Shown here: positions 51,115-60,331 of the stretch, piece after piece
Layout: each line of letters begins with the position of its first letter
Numbering within the stretch: position 1 is the first letter of the stretch
Assembly: GCA_964603785.1 (NCBI GenBank)
Contig: CAZRWD010000001.1
Span: 62,001 to 126,000 of the forward strand
Reading direction: 5' to 3'
DNA from: CAZRWD01 sp964603785
Lineage (GTDB): Bacteria; Fermentibacterota; Fermentibacteria; Fermentibacterales; Fermentibacteraceae
DNA: 64,000 bases
Position numbers and translations under genes: made by a program
Notes under the pieces: model-generated
What the model was told of the DNA's origin: nothing
The model's input: only the letters and a program-made list of their open reading frames with translations
The model's database searches: none

Positions 51115-51801
51115 ATGAGCACTCTCGTCATCGACTATTCGACGGATGGGTCCGAAGGCGTGAGCATCCCCCGCTGGATGCCCCCCGGCCGGGAGGCCCT
51201 GGTCTTCAGACCAGGCGAAGGCGCCTTCCCCGATCCGGCCTCCTTCCCGGCCGTCGTGCACTCCGGATCGGCCGTCTCGATCTGCGGCGATGCACCCTTC
51301 CAGGATGCGGCCGAGGCCTTTGTGCGGCGGGCGGTCGCGGCGGGAGTGCCCCAGATGGGCATCTGCTACGGACACCAGCTCATCGTAAGGAGCCTTCTCG
51401 GGAGGAAGGCCGTGAGGCGCAACCCTTCGGGGATCGAGGCGGGATGGCTCGGGGTCGAGTGGAGCCCTGCCGCACGCACCGCGCTCGGAGTCCCCCCCGT
51501 GACCAGGGTCTTCCAGTCGCATTTCGACGAGGTCATCTCGCTGCCGGAGGGGTCCGAGATCCTTGCCTGGAGCGGGAAGACGCTCATCCAGGCATTCATC
51601 TCGAGGAGGCTCGGGCTCTTCGGGGTGCAGTTCCATCCCGAGTTCGACCATGAATCCGGCAACGCCCAGTTCCATGCGGACCGTGCCCTCCTGTCCGGGA
51701 ACGGCGTCGACGTGGACGCGATTCTCGGGTCGGGTCCGGAGCCTCCCGCTGACGGCCGGTTCTTCCGCTTCTTCCTGGGCGCCGAGTGGGGAGAGAGGTG
51801 A
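51115..51801 (+). CDS. Class I glutamine amidotransferase-like protein
   Basis: 228 aa. Nucleophile Cys in QMGICYGHQL; His and Glu in FGVQFHPEFDHE complete the triad. QSHFDEV and GRKAVRRNPSGIEAGWLG (in parts) fit the GuaA-like or YfeJ-type stand-alone amidotransferases. No synthetase partner adjoins it, so the ammonia acceptor is unknown. It ends at the ribosome site of pepD. Confidence 0.88.
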   Translation: MSTLVIDYSTDGSEGVSIPRWMPPGREALVFRPGEGAFPDPASFPAVVHSGSAVSICGDAPFQDAAEAFVRRAVAAGVPQMGICYGHQLIVRSLLGRKAVRRNPSGIEAGWLGVEWSPAARTALGVPPVTRVFQSHFDEVISLPEGSEILAWSGKTLIQAFISRRLGLFGVQFHPEFDHESGNAQFHADRALLSGNGVDVDAILGSGPEPPADGRFFRFFLGAEWGER

Positions 51802-51803
51802 CG

Positions 51804-53261
51804 ATGCATCAGGAGCTGTTCGACGATCTGGACCCCCGGGGCGTCTGGAAGTGGTTCGGCGAGCTCTGCACGATTCCCAGGCCCTCCGGCATGGAGCTGG
51901 CGGTCTCCGACTTCCTGGAGCGCTTCGCCTCGGAACGCGGCCTCGACTGCTCGAGGGACGCCACCGGCAACGTCCTGATCCGCAAGGGCGGCTCGGGAGC
52001 AGCGCAGGCCGCCCCCCCCCTCATGCTCCAGGCGCACACCGACATCGTCGCAGAGAAGCTCGACTCCAGCCCCCACGACTTCCTGAGGGACCCGATAAGG
52101 GTCGAGCTCGAGGACGGCTGGGTGGTGGCGCGGGAGACCACTCTCGGGGCCGACAACGGCATCGGGGTGGCCCTGATGCTTGCCGTCCTGGACGATCCCT
52201 CGCTCGCCCACCCTCCGCTCGAGTGCCTCTTCACCGTCGACGAGGAGAGGGGGCTGACGGGCGCCGCCATGCTCGATCCCTCCTGGATAGCCGCCCGCAG
52301 GATGATCAACCTGGACTCGGAGGACGAGGGCAGGTTCTGCATAGGCTGCGCGGGGGGTCTCGACATCCATATCACGGTGCCCGTCGTCTGGCAGGGTGGT
52401 GCATCCTCCGACAGCCACTTCCGCCTCGTGATAGAGGGCCTGAGGGGAGGCCACTCGGGCATGGAGATAGGGAGGAGCCGGGCCAACGCGGTGCGCATTG
52501 CCGCCAGGGCCCTCGACGTCCTCTGCTCGGGCAGGCTCTGCCGCACGGGTCCGATCACCGCCGGCAGCAAGCGAAACGCCATCCCCAGATCTGCGTCCGC
52601 CGGCATACTCATCCCGGTGGGCGGCCTGCAGGATGCGGTCTCCGCGCTCTCCGCCCTGGAGCGGAAGGCCCGGGAGGAGTACTCGGGGATCGACGACGGG
52701 ATCACGATGAGGCTCGAACCCGAGGCCGGAGATCCCCGCGGAGTGATATCCGCGGAATCTACGGCGAGGCTGGTGGACCTCCTCCTGGCCCTCCCGCACG
52801 GGGTCGAGAAGATGAGCGGCATCAGGCCGGGGCTCGTCGAGACCTCATGCAACCTCGCCACCGTGGAGACGCGGTCGTCGACGGTCGATGTCTGCCTGAC
52901 CGTCCGAAGCCTCATGGACGACGCGAAGGCCGCGCTGGCGCGGAGGATCTCCTCGATCGCCGCGCTCGCAGGTCTGGAGGCCGTCGAGAGCGGCGCATAC
53001 CCCGGCTGGAAGCCGGATCCCACCTCCCCGATCCTCGCCAGGGCCGTCGAGGTCTATCAGGGCATCCACGGCCGCAGGCCGGAGATCGAGGCGGTTCACG
53101 CGGGGCTCGAGTGCGGGATCATCGGGGACGGGGTGGGCGGGATGGACATGGTGTCCATGGGTCCCGACATACGCGGGGTCCACGCCCCGGGCGAGAGGGT
53201 CGACGTCGGCTCGACGGCCCGGTTCTGGCGATTCCTCACGACCCTCCTGGCGGAGCTGTGA
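51804..53261 (+). CDS. pepD: Cytosol non-specific dipeptidase (aminoacyl-histidine dipeptidase, M20C)
   Basis: About 485 aa zinc peptidase. MLQAHTDIVAEK (zinc His and Asp), LGADNGIGVALMLAVLDD, CLFTVDEERGLTGA (catalytic Glu), GGHSGMEIGRSRANA and AGLECGIIGD are the PepD signatures. Cleaves a broad range of dipeptides. ATG 51804 has AGAGAGG spaced six bases and follows the previous stop immediately; GTG 51786 is unlikely. Confidence 0.95.
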   Translation: MHQELFDDLDPRGVWKWFGELCTIPRPSGMELAVSDFLERFASERGLDCSRDATGNVLIRKGGSGAAQAAPPLMLQAHTDIVAEKLDSSPHDFLRDPIRVELEDGWVVARETTLGADNGIGVALMLAVLDDPSLAHPPLECLFTVDEERGLTGAAMLDPSWIAARRMINLDSEDEGRFCIGCAGGLDIHITVPVVWQGGASSDSHFRLVIEGLRGGHSGMEIGRSRANAVRIAARALDVLCSGRLCRTGPITAGSKRNAIPRSASAGILIPVGGLQDAVSALSALERKAREEYSGIDDGITMRLEPEAGDPRGVISAESTARLVDLLLALPHGVEKMSGIRPGLVETSCNLATVETRSSTVDVCLTVRSLMDDAKAALARRISSIAALAGLEAVESGAYPGWKPDPTSPILARAVEVYQGIHGRRPEIEAVHAGLECGIIGDGVGGMDMVSMGPDIRGVHAPGERVDVGSTARFWRFLTTLLAEL

Positions 53262-53288
53262 CCCACCCTGACGCCCGGACGGGGTGAA

Positions 53289-55049
53289 GTGGCGGTGAAG
53301 GCCGCTGGCGACCACCCGCTGACGGGCGGAACCCGCGAGATGATCGCCGGGATAGCCGAGCTCCTGTCCCGGCTTCCGGACACCGAGGGATGCAGACCGA
53401 TCGACGCCGATGCCGTCGCCAGGCTGGAGTCCGTGGGCTGTTCGTCCTGCGACTGGTCGCGCGTCACCGTCTCCGAATCCTGCAGCCTGGACGGCGTGGA
53501 GTCCTCGAGATTCGAGGGTTGCTGCCATCTCGACCTGGCCCCGGGGGCCAGGATATCCGGATGCACACTCGAAGGCTGCCGCCTGCACGGAAGGGTGCGC
53601 GTCGAGCGCACCGGGCTGGTGAGCAGCTGCATACTCCTCGACGGCTCGGTCGTGGAGGACTGCGGCCGCATCGACGGGACGGATCCGAGGGCCGCGTTCG
53701 GCGGACCGCTGCTGGACCTCGGGGTCGAGACAGGCGAGAGGCGCCTCCAGGGCTCGCCGTGGATCTCGTTCCGGCTAGCATGCGTCATGACCGAGGGCGA
53801 GGTCCCGCCCGATCTCGCCGCCTCCTATTCGGACGCCCTCAGGACCGTCGCCTCGACGGCCGGAGACCTCCCGGGATGCATAGTGGGCGAAGGTGCCGTG
53901 GTCCGCTGTGCGCGGCTCGTTACGTGCACCCACCTCGGGCAGGACTGCCTCGTCGAGAATCCGGGGGTCCTGAGGAGGAGCATCCTCCTCGGCGGCCCGG
54001 GCCGGGGCTCGAGGGTGACCGACGGCGCCATGGTCAGGTCCTGCATACTGAAGCCCGGAGCCTCCGTCTCGGACGGCGCGCTGGCGGAGAACTCCCTGCT
54101 CTTCGAAGACTCGGTCCTGGAGCATGGAGGCATCCTGACCGCCTCGATACTTGGCCCGGGAAGCGTGCAGGGCGGGGGAGAGGTCGTGGCGAGCCTCGTC
54201 GGCCCCCTCTGCTCGATGCACCACCAGTCGCTCCTGATAGCCGCCAGATGGCCCGACGGATGCGGCAACCTGGGATATGGAGCGAACGCAGGCAGCAACC
54301 ACACATCCAGGCTGCCCGACCAGGAGATGCGCCTGGGTGCGGGAGTGTTCATCGGGCTCGGCTCATCCCTGAAGTTCCCGCTCGATCTCTCGGCAGCCCC
54401 CGGAACGGTGGTGGCCACCGGCATGGTGCTGCCTCCCCAGAGGATCGAGTATCCCCTCTCGCTCCTCGCGAAGCCGGAGCAGGGCGGCGGGGCCGTCCTG
54501 GTTCCCGGCTGGCTCGTCCATTCGAATCTCTTTGCTCTTCTCAGGAACGAGCTGAAGTACCGCGAGCGATGGCCGGTGGGCATGCGGGATCCGGTGCCCG
54601 GCATCCTGCGGCCCGGCATCTACGAGCTCATCGAGCGCGCAGGCCGCAGGCTGGAGGAGGCGACGCCTGGCGGGGGAAGGGGATCGGTCTCGGTCGAGGG
54701 TGCCGGCACCTGCGTGATCACCGCCGAAGCCGCAGCCAGGGGTGCGGAGGCCTATTCCTTCCTGCTGGACTGGCTCTGCGCGAGGCTCCTCACGGGCATC
54801 GGCGCCTTTCCGGCGATACCCGACGACTACCTGTACGAGAGGGCCAGGCGCGTCTACGGAGGCCTGGACAGGCAGGAACTCGCCGCCAGGCACTCCGAGC
54901 TGGGGCGCCGCGCTGTCGAACTGCTCGAATCAAGCAGGACCAGGGACTTCGAGAGGGGCTCCTCGATCATCGCCGACTATGCACGGAGGCACGAACCGCC
55001 CTCCTCCGATCCCGTGCTCGGGAAGCTCATCCAGCTGATCATGCCATGA
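53289..55049 (+). CDS. DUF4954-like left-handed beta-helix protein
   Basis: 586 aa. Many short hexapeptide-like turns (CSLDGVESSRFEGCCHL, DGAMVRSCILKPGASVSDGALAENSLL, split by me) make a beta-helix, and LGYGANAGSNHTSRLPDQEM is the DUF4954 hallmark known in Bacteroidetes. About 15 cysteines lie in the first 300 residues. Helical C-terminal region from about 410. The relation to sugar-nucleotide acyl or nucleotidyl transferases is one of fold only. GTG 53289 follows GGGGTGAA. Confidence 0.8.
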   Translation: MAVKAAGDHPLTGGTREMIAGIAELLSRLPDTEGCRPIDADAVARLESVGCSSCDWSRVTVSESCSLDGVESSRFEGCCHLDLAPGARISGCTLEGCRLHGRVRVERTGLVSSCILLDGSVVEDCGRIDGTDPRAAFGGPLLDLGVETGERRLQGSPWISFRLACVMTEGEVPPDLAASYSDALRTVASTAGDLPGCIVGEGAVVRCARLVTCTHLGQDCLVENPGVLRRSILLGGPGRGSRVTDGAMVRSCILKPGASVSDGALAENSLLFEDSVLEHGGILTASILGPGSVQGGGEVVASLVGPLCSMHHQSLLIAARWPDGCGNLGYGANAGSNHTSRLPDQEMRLGAGVFIGLGSSLKFPLDLSAAPGTVVATGMVLPPQRIEYPLSLLAKPEQGGGAVLVPGWLVHSNLFALLRNELKYRERWPVGMRDPVPGILRPGIYELIERAGRRLEEATPGGGRGSVSVEGAGTCVITAEAAARGAEAYSFLLDWLCARLLTGIGAFPAIPDDYLYERARRVYGGLDRQELAARHSELGRRAVELLESSRTRDFERGSSIIADYARRHEPPSSDPVLGKLIQLIMP

Positions 55050-55088
55050 ACCGTCCTTCCCGGGAACTTGCCGGGCGCATCTGAAGTA

Positions 55089-55102
55089 TGAATATTTGCT
55101 CA
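55089..55102. promoter_or_regulatory. ArsR/SmtB-type operator
   Basis: TGAATA-TT-TGCTCA matches the 6-2-6 inverted repeat bound by ArsR/SmtB repressors (TGAAYA-N2-TRTTCA). It lies 36 bases before ATG 55139, in an AT-rich patch, overlapping GAATAT that can act as the -10. Confidence 0.65.
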
Positions 55103-55138
55103 AACGTAGCAATGTCACCGGCCGGCGGGGGTGGAGGC

Positions 55139-56380
55139 ATGGAAAGATTCGCAGAGGCTGCATGGAAGGTGACGGTCGAGCTCGCTCCCGCCCTGCTCCT
55201 TGGCCTCTTCATCGCAGGCATCCTTCACGTGCTGATCCGCAAGGAGCGTGTCTTCAGGCACCTGGGCCGCCCGGGGCCGGCGAGCGTCGTCAAGGCCTCC
55301 CTCTTCGGCGTTCCCCTCCCGCTCTGCTCCTGCGGGGTCATACCCGCAGCGATGGCCCTTCGGAGGGAGGGCGCCTCCAGGGGTGCCACGACCGCCTTTC
55401 TCGTCAGCACACCACAGACCGGTGTGGACTCCGTGATGGTGACGGCCGGGATGCTCGGCTGGCCTGTCGCAGCGGTGAAGCTCGCGGCCGCCTTCACGGC
55501 GGGCCTGGCGGCGGGGGTCGCCGCGGATGCGATGCGACCGCGCGAGGGTGTCGATCCCTCCGTGCCCGACGCGGAGTGCGTCCCGGGTCCGGGCGGGACC
55601 CTGCCCGTGCGTTTCTGGAGATATGTCTCCGGCGTGATACTCAGGGACCTGTACCGATGGCTCTTCGTGGGGATAGTCGTCTCGGCGCTCATCACCGTGC
55701 TCGTGCCCGAGGGGGCCATCTCGGGAGCCTCCTGGGCCGGGGGTCCCCTGGGGATGCTGGCCGCTCTCGCGATAGGCATCCCCCTCTACGTCTGCTCGAC
55801 CGCCTCAGTCCCGATCGCAGCCGGCCTTGTCTCCGCGGGGCTCGCTCCCGGCGCCGCCCTCGTATTCCTCATGGCCGGACCGGCCACGAACGCCGCGACC
55901 ATCGCGGCCGTGCGCAGGATGCTCGGTAACCGCATCTTCCTGGTCTACCTGGGCTCCATAATCCTTGTCAGCCTGCTGGCCGGACTCCTGCTCGACGGAC
56001 TCGTGGGCACCGCAGGCGCCGGACAGGTGCACGGCCTCCATCTTGTGCCGGGCTGGCTGGCTGTCGCCTGCGCGGTGATCCTCCTCGCGGGGATGGGATG
56101 GTGGGCCCTGTCGGATCTCGGGGTGTTCCTCCTCTCGGCGCGCTCCCGCAGATCCGGGCGCGAGGTCGAGATAGTCATCGAGGGTGCGACCTGCAGGTCG
56201 TGCGAGGAGAGGATCAGGGCCGCCCTGCTCGGTGCGGTCGGGGTGAAGTTCGCCAGGGTCGACCGGGAGAAGGGCAGGGCCTGGATCACGTGCAGCCGGT
56301 CATGCGATCCCGGCAGGGCCGTCGAGGAGGTCAGGAGGGCGGGTTATGGAGCAAGGCTCGAACAGGCCGACCGGACCTGA
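55139..56380 (+). CDS. Cu/Zn-type efflux permease (DUF318/SO_0444 family) with C-terminal HMA domain
   Basis: About 413 aa. Eight or more membrane helices; VPLPLCSCGVIPAAMA (Cys63 and Cys65) and VSTPQTGVDSVMV are the permease signatures. Residues 342-413 are a heavy-metal-associated domain with Cys352-RS-Cys355 (GATCRSCEER) and a further CSRSC. ATG 55139 is preferred: ATG 55088 lies inside the operator, and ATG 55112 is possible. The ArsR gene starts inside its end. Metal not proven. Confidence 0.85.
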   Translation: MERFAEAAWKVTVELAPALLLGLFIAGILHVLIRKERVFRHLGRPGPASVVKASLFGVPLPLCSCGVIPAAMALRREGASRGATTAFLVSTPQTGVDSVMVTAGMLGWPVAAVKLAAAFTAGLAAGVAADAMRPREGVDPSVPDAECVPGPGGTLPVRFWRYVSGVILRDLYRWLFVGIVVSALITVLVPEGAISGASWAGGPLGMLAALAIGIPLYVCSTASVPIAAGLVSAGLAPGAALVFLMAGPATNAATIAAVRRMLGNRIFLVYLGSIILVSLLAGLLLDGLVGTAGAGQVHGLHLVPGWLAVACAVILLAGMGWWALSDLGVFLLSARSRRSGREVEIVIEGATCRSCEERIRAALLGAVGVKFARVDREKGRAWITCSRSCDPGRAVEEVRRAGYGARLEQADRT

Positions 56381-56648
56381 ACTGGAGGCGCTGGCGGAGC
56401 TCTTCTTCCAGGCCTCCGATCCGACGAGGCTCACGCTGCTCCTCATGCTCGGCGCGAGGGAGCACTGCGTCTGCGAACTCGCCGCGGGAACCAGCGTGAG
56501 CGTGTCGGCGGTGTCGCACCAGCTCAGGAAGCTGCGCTCGGCGGGTCTCGTGGCTTCGAGGAGGCGAGGCAGGCATGTCTTCTACGCCCTGGCCGACGAC
56601 CACGTCGCGCAGCTGCTCGCGGTAGCCCTGGAGCACGTCCGGGAGTAG
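56346..56648 (+). CDS. ArsR/SmtB-family metal-sensing repressor
   Basis: 100 aa winged helix. DNA-recognition helix VSVSAVSHQLRKLRSAGLV. Two metal sites can be seen: CVCEL at 41-45 (alpha-3 thiolate site as in CadC and ArsR) and DDHVAQLLAVALEH in helix 5 (Asp, His, Glu, His, the zinc site of SmtB/CzrA). Both sites together suggest Zn/Cd/Pb-type sensing. It overlaps the permease gene by 35 bases and should bind the operator at 55089. Confidence 0.9.
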   Translation: MEQGSNRPTGPELEALAELFFQASDPTRLTLLLMLGAREHCVCELAAGTSVSVSAVSHQLRKLRSAGLVASRRRGRHVFYALADDHVAQLLAVALEHVRE

Positions 56649-56654
56649 GGCATC

Positions 56655-58130
56655 CTAGCCCCGGCCCAGTATCCCCCCGAGGAGCCCCCTGAAGACCCTC
56701 CGTCCTATCTGGCTCCCGACCGTCCTGGCCGCCTGCTTCGCCATCGTCTCGACCATTCCCTGCCTGCGTCCGGTTCCCCACAGCATCTCGCCGAGCCTTC
56801 CCCTGCCTCTCTTCCCCCCGTCGGCTTCCCCCTCGCGCCGGGGTTCCTCCCTCCTGCCGGCGGCTCTGGCGGAGAGGACCTCGTGCGCGGACTCCCTGTC
56901 GATCCTCTTGTCATATCTGGTGCCCAGCGGGCTTCTCTTCATGACCGAGGACCGCTCCTCGTCCGTGATCGCACCCATCCTGCACCGCGGCGGGCTTATC
57001 AGGGCCTTCTCGACGGGCATGGGCGCACCCTTAGGCCCCAGCATCGAGACCAGGGCCTCGCCTACGCCGAGCTTCGCGATCTCGCTCTCGACGTCGACGC
57101 CCGGGTTCTCGACGAAGGTCTCCGCAGCTGTCCGGACGGCCTTCCTGTCCCTCGGCGTGTAGGCGCGGAGAGCGTGCTGCACCCTGTTCCCCAGCTGGCC
57201 CAGGATCTCGTCCGGCACGTCGTCGGGGAACTGCGAGCAGAAATAGATTCCGACGCCCTTCGAACGGATGATCCGGACCACCTGCTCGACCCTCTGGCGC
57301 AGCGCGGGCGGCGCATCGTCGAACAGCAGGTGGGCCTCGTCGAACACGAAGACGAGCCTCGGCCTCTCCAGGTCGCCCACCTCGGGCAGGTTCTCGTACA
57401 GCTCCGACAGCATCCACAGAAGGAAGCCGGAGTAGAGGCGCGGCTTCAGGACCAGCCGGTCCGCGGCGAGGATGCTTATCACCCCGCGCCCCGAGAGGTC
57501 GGTCCGCATGATGTCGCCGAACTCGAGGGCGGGTTCCCCGAGGAAGTCCGGTGCGCCCTCCCTCTCCAGACCCAGGAGCGACCTCTGTATCGCCGCTACC
57601 GACTGGGTGGAGACGAGCCCGTACTCCGCGGAGACCTCCTTCCTGTTCTCCGCCGTGAATGCCAGCAGGGAGCGCAGGTCGGCCAGGTCCAGGATCAGCA
57701 GCCCCTGGTCGTCCGCCATCCTGAAGACGACCTCCAGGACACCGGCCTGGGTGTCGTTCAGTTCCAGCATCCTCGAAAGGAGCGTTGGCCCGATCTCGCT
57801 TATCGTGGTCCTGACAGGGTGGCCCCTCTCGCCGAACAGATCCCAGAAGAGTACCGGGCTGCCCTCGGGCGAGTAGTCCCCGATGCCGATCGCCGCGACC
57901 CGTTCGTCGATCCTCGGGCCTCCTGCGCCCGGCATCGCCAGCCCCGCCACGTCACCCTTCACATCCGCCACGAACACCGGGACGCCCATCCTGGAGAAGC
58001 CCTCCGCCATGACCAGGAGCGACACGGTCTTTCCCGTGCCGGTGGCCCCCGAGACCATGCCGTGGCGGTTCCCGCAGGCCCCGAGCAGGAAGACCTGCTC
58101 GGTGCCCTTGCCCATCAGTATCCGGTCCAA
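56655..58130 (-). CDS. HerA-like ATPase of the DUF853 family
   Basis: About 491 aa. NRHGMVSGATGTGKTVSLL is Walker A, VFVFDEAHLLF is Walker B, YFCSQFPDDVP is sensor-like, and LGNRVQHALRAYTPRDRKAV is typical of YjgR/DUF853. Residues 390-470 are a charged linker and an amphipathic C-terminal helix. Function unknown; related HerA proteins pump DNA. TTG 58130 has GGGAGG seven bases upstream. Convergent with arsR, six bases between them. Confidence 0.85.
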   Translation of the reverse strand: MDRILMGKGTEQVFLLGACGNRHGMVSGATGTGKTVSLLVMAEGFSRMGVPVFVADVKGDVAGLAMPGAGGPRIDERVAAIGIGDYSPEGSPVLFWDLFGERGHPVRTTISEIGPTLLSRMLELNDTQAGVLEVVFRMADDQGLLILDLADLRSLLAFTAENRKEVSAEYGLVSTQSVAAIQRSLLGLEREGAPDFLGEPALEFGDIMRTDLSGRGVISILAADRLVLKPRLYSGFLLWMLSELYENLPEVGDLERPRLVFVFDEAHLLFDDAPPALRQRVEQVVRIIRSKGVGIYFCSQFPDDVPDEILGQLGNRVQHALRAYTPRDRKAVRTAAETFVENPGVDVESEIAKLGVGEALVSMLGPKGAPMPVEKALISPPRCRMGAITDEERSSVMKRSPLGTRYDKRIDRESAHEVLSARAAGRREEPRREGEADGGKRGRGRLGEMLWGTGRRQGMVETMAKQAARTVGSQIGRRVFRGLLGGILGRG

Positions 58131-58420
58131 GTCATGACCTCCCGTCCGGGAGAACCCGCGCCCGGGTTCGCTCCCGTATGCGAGCGCCGTCGAAACCGGG
58201 GTCGCGATGTCGTCGGCAGCCGGCCGTCGCGCATGGAGCCGGGTCTGTAGTCCTCCGTGAGCCGACGGGAACACCGGCCGTCCCTACCCGACCGGGAGAA
58301 TGCTGCCGGGCGGGGTGTCGGGACGGGCGGAATCCGTCACAAAGATGCATGTTAAGGAGGTTCTGTCAACGAGAGGGAGGATGAGGCGGGGGTGCGCAAC
58401 TCTCCTGTCAGACGACGCAG
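58131..58420. other. Intergenic region between the HerA-like and YdeI genes
   Basis: 290 bases. It contains CTCCCG-TC-CGGGAG right behind the HerA start. ATGCATGTTAAGGAGG and GAGAGGGAGGATG near 58345-58383 look like ribosome sites, but the frames they open run as shadows over the YdeI gene. No gene or clear promoter seen. Confidence 0.4.
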
Positions 58421-59023
58421 ATGGTCGCATCCACGGCCGTGAGGTCACGCACGGGGCTGCTGGAGGTCTCCTGCCTCGAATCCTGGCGGGCCTGGCTCGT
58501 GGACAACCATCGATCCGCCGATTCGGTCTGGCTGGTCTTCACTCGGAAGGGGGGGGGCGGGTCCTCGCCGACATATGTGGAAGCGGTCGAGGAGGCCCTC
58601 TGCTACGGGTGGATCGACAGCATCGTGAAGGGCCTCGACGAGTGCAGATATGCAAGGCTCTTCACCCCCCGGAGACCCGGCAGCGCCTGGTCGGCCCTCA
58701 ACAGGAGGCGTGCGGAGGAGTTGATCGCCGGGGGGCGGATGACACCCGCCGGCATGGTGCCCGTGGACGAAGCGAGGAGTACGGGCAGGTGGACGGCGAA
58801 GCCCGACGGGCCGAAGAAGGAGGCCGACACCGTCCCCCGGGAGCTCGAAGAGGCCCTCGACCTCGCACCTGCGTCTCGGCCGTTCTTCGAGTCGCTTCCC
58901 CCCTCGTGCAGGAGGAACTGCATCCTCTGGGTGTCCGCCGCCAGGAGGCCGGCCACCCGTGCACGCAGGGCCGGGGAGGCTGCAGCCGCGTTCGCGCGCG
59001 GGGAGAGGCTGGGGCTGAAGTAG
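58421..59023 (+). CDS. YdeI/OmpD-associated-family protein
   Basis: 200 aa. ESWRAWLVDNHRSADSVWLVF, EALCYGWIDSIVKGLDE and YARLFTPRRPGSAWSALNRRRAEELI (in parts) are the core of the YdeI (bacteriocin-protection) family, with the C-terminal YdeI-type helix pair FFESLPPSCRRNCILWVSAARR. No clear ribosome site precedes ATG 58421, so the start may be a few codons in. Function unknown. Confidence 0.85.
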   Translation: MVASTAVRSRTGLLEVSCLESWRAWLVDNHRSADSVWLVFTRKGGGGSSPTYVEAVEEALCYGWIDSIVKGLDECRYARLFTPRRPGSAWSALNRRRAEELIAGGRMTPAGMVPVDEARSTGRWTAKPDGPKKEADTVPRELEEALDLAPASRPFFESLPPSCRRNCILWVSAARRPATRARRAGEAAAAFARGERLGLK

Positions 59024-59026
59024 GCC

Positions 59027-59782
59027 GTGTTCCCGCTTCGCGATGACAATCCAACGCTGCACAGGTCGGTGGTCACCTTCCTGATAGTGGCCGTCAACGC
59101 CGCGGTCTGGTTCTTCGTGCAGAGGATGGGCGCGGACCCCCACCTGTCGGAGAGCGTGTGGAGGTTCGGCGTCATCCCGGGAGAGCTGCTGGGCAGGGTC
59201 GAGCCGGGCACGGCCGTCACCTCCGGCAAGCAGGTGATCGCGGTCCTCGACGGGATACCGGCCTGGTGGACGGTCGTGACCTCCATGTTCATGCATGGCG
59301 GCTGGATGCACATCATCGGCAACATGTGGTTCCTTCTCGTGTTCGGGGACAACGTGGAGGATGCCATGGGACCGGTGCGCTTCCTCCTCTTCTACCTTGT
59401 CTGCGGCGCCGCGGCCGTGGCGGCCCAGGTGGCCTCGGACCCGGGCAGCACCCTGCCCATGGTCGGGGCCTCCGGCGCCATCGGAGGGGTGATGGGCGCC
59501 TATCTCAACCTCTATCCCCGCGCGCCGGTGCACATGCTCGTCTTCCTCGGGTTCTTCATCAGCAGGATCGTCGTGCCTGCCTTCCTGATGCTTGCATACT
59601 GGTTCCTCCTGCAGCTGCTGATGGGTGCCGTCTCCGGCGGCGGGGGCGGGGTGGCGTTCTGGGCGCATGTGGGAGGGTTCGCGGCAGGGTTCCTTCTCGT
59701 GAGGCTCTTCTGCAGCCCCTCGCGGCTCGCGGCCTGCAGGTCCCGAAGTGGATCCGCGACGAGGCTGTTCGGGAGGGCGTGA
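59027..59782 (+). CDS. Rhomboid-family intramembrane serine protease
   Basis: 251 aa. The catalytic serine is Ser149 in VGASGAIGGVMGAY and the histidine His214 in FWAHVGGFAAGF. FMHGGWMHIIGNMWFLLVFGDNVED (in parts) is the rhomboid loop 1 and helix 2 signature. Six or seven helices. It cleaves membrane-spanning substrates. GTG start. Its stop lies inside the start of the next gene. Confidence 0.94.
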   Translation: MFPLRDDNPTLHRSVVTFLIVAVNAAVWFFVQRMGADPHLSESVWRFGVIPGELLGRVEPGTAVTSGKQVIAVLDGIPAWWTVVTSMFMHGGWMHIIGNMWFLLVFGDNVEDAMGPVRFLLFYLVCGAAAVAAQVASDPGSTLPMVGASGAIGGVMGAYLNLYPRAPVHMLVFLGFFISRIVVPAFLMLAYWFLLQLLMGAVSGGGGGVAFWAHVGGFAAGFLLVRLFCSPSRLAACRSRSGSATRLFGRA

Positions 59783-60279
59783 TGAGGCTGACTCCCGGGT
59801 CCCCGGGCATGCGCCCCGCGGCGGTGGTCGTGGCGGTCTCCACGGCCGTCGCGGTGGCGGTCTCCCTCCTGAACGGCTCTTCGCGGTGCGGCGGTGAGGG
59901 GCCGACCTCCACCAGCACGCCCGTCGAGATGTTCACGAGCGTCATCCTGGATCCGGTCCCGGAGGGTGTGGAGGGGATCCAGGGCGTGGGCGACACCTGG
60001 CAGGGTTACAGTCTCTACCTCAGGTTCGAGGCCACCGACGAAGCCCTGGACTCGATCCTCGCGACCGGCTATCGCGAGGTCTTCTGGTCCGAGATCTCGG
60101 AGGAATTCGACCTCCCGCAGGGCTACGACATCTTCGACCCGCCCTGGTCGCCCTCGTCCGTCATCAACAAGGACTGCTACATGGACGAGGTCGTGAACGG
60201 ATGGACGCACCAGGGAACCCACTACCTGCTCGACGACAGGAGGACCGGAACGGTGCACTTCAGGGGGCTGGGCGCGTAA
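59782..60279 (+). CDS. Membrane-anchored hypothetical protein
   Basis: About 165 aa. One hydrophobic helix at residues 12-32 is followed by a soluble region with VILDPVPEGVEGIQGVGDTW (in parts), an acidic segment EVFWSEISEEF and a tail with two aromatic strands (THYLLDD, TVHFRGLGA). No lipobox. ATG 59782 overlaps the rhomboid stop by one base, so the two are coupled, and it could be a rhomboid substrate or partner. No family recognised. Confidence 0.65.
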   Translation: MRLTPGSPGMRPAAVVVAVSTAVAVAVSLLNGSSRCGGEGPTSTSTPVEMFTSVILDPVPEGVEGIQGVGDTWQGYSLYLRFEATDEALDSILATGYREVFWSEISEEFDLPQGYDIFDPPWSPSSVINKDCYMDEVVNGWTHQGTHYLLDDRRTGTVHFRGLGA

Positions 60280-60331
60280 CCGCCTGCGGCATGGATGCGA
60301 CGGTCGACAGACCGCTTCTCGGGGAGGGGAT

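Noticed and set aside
58345..58383. A gene starting at the strong GGAGG sites before YdeI
   Set aside because: The frames opened there run out of phase over the YdeI gene and have no recognisable domain.
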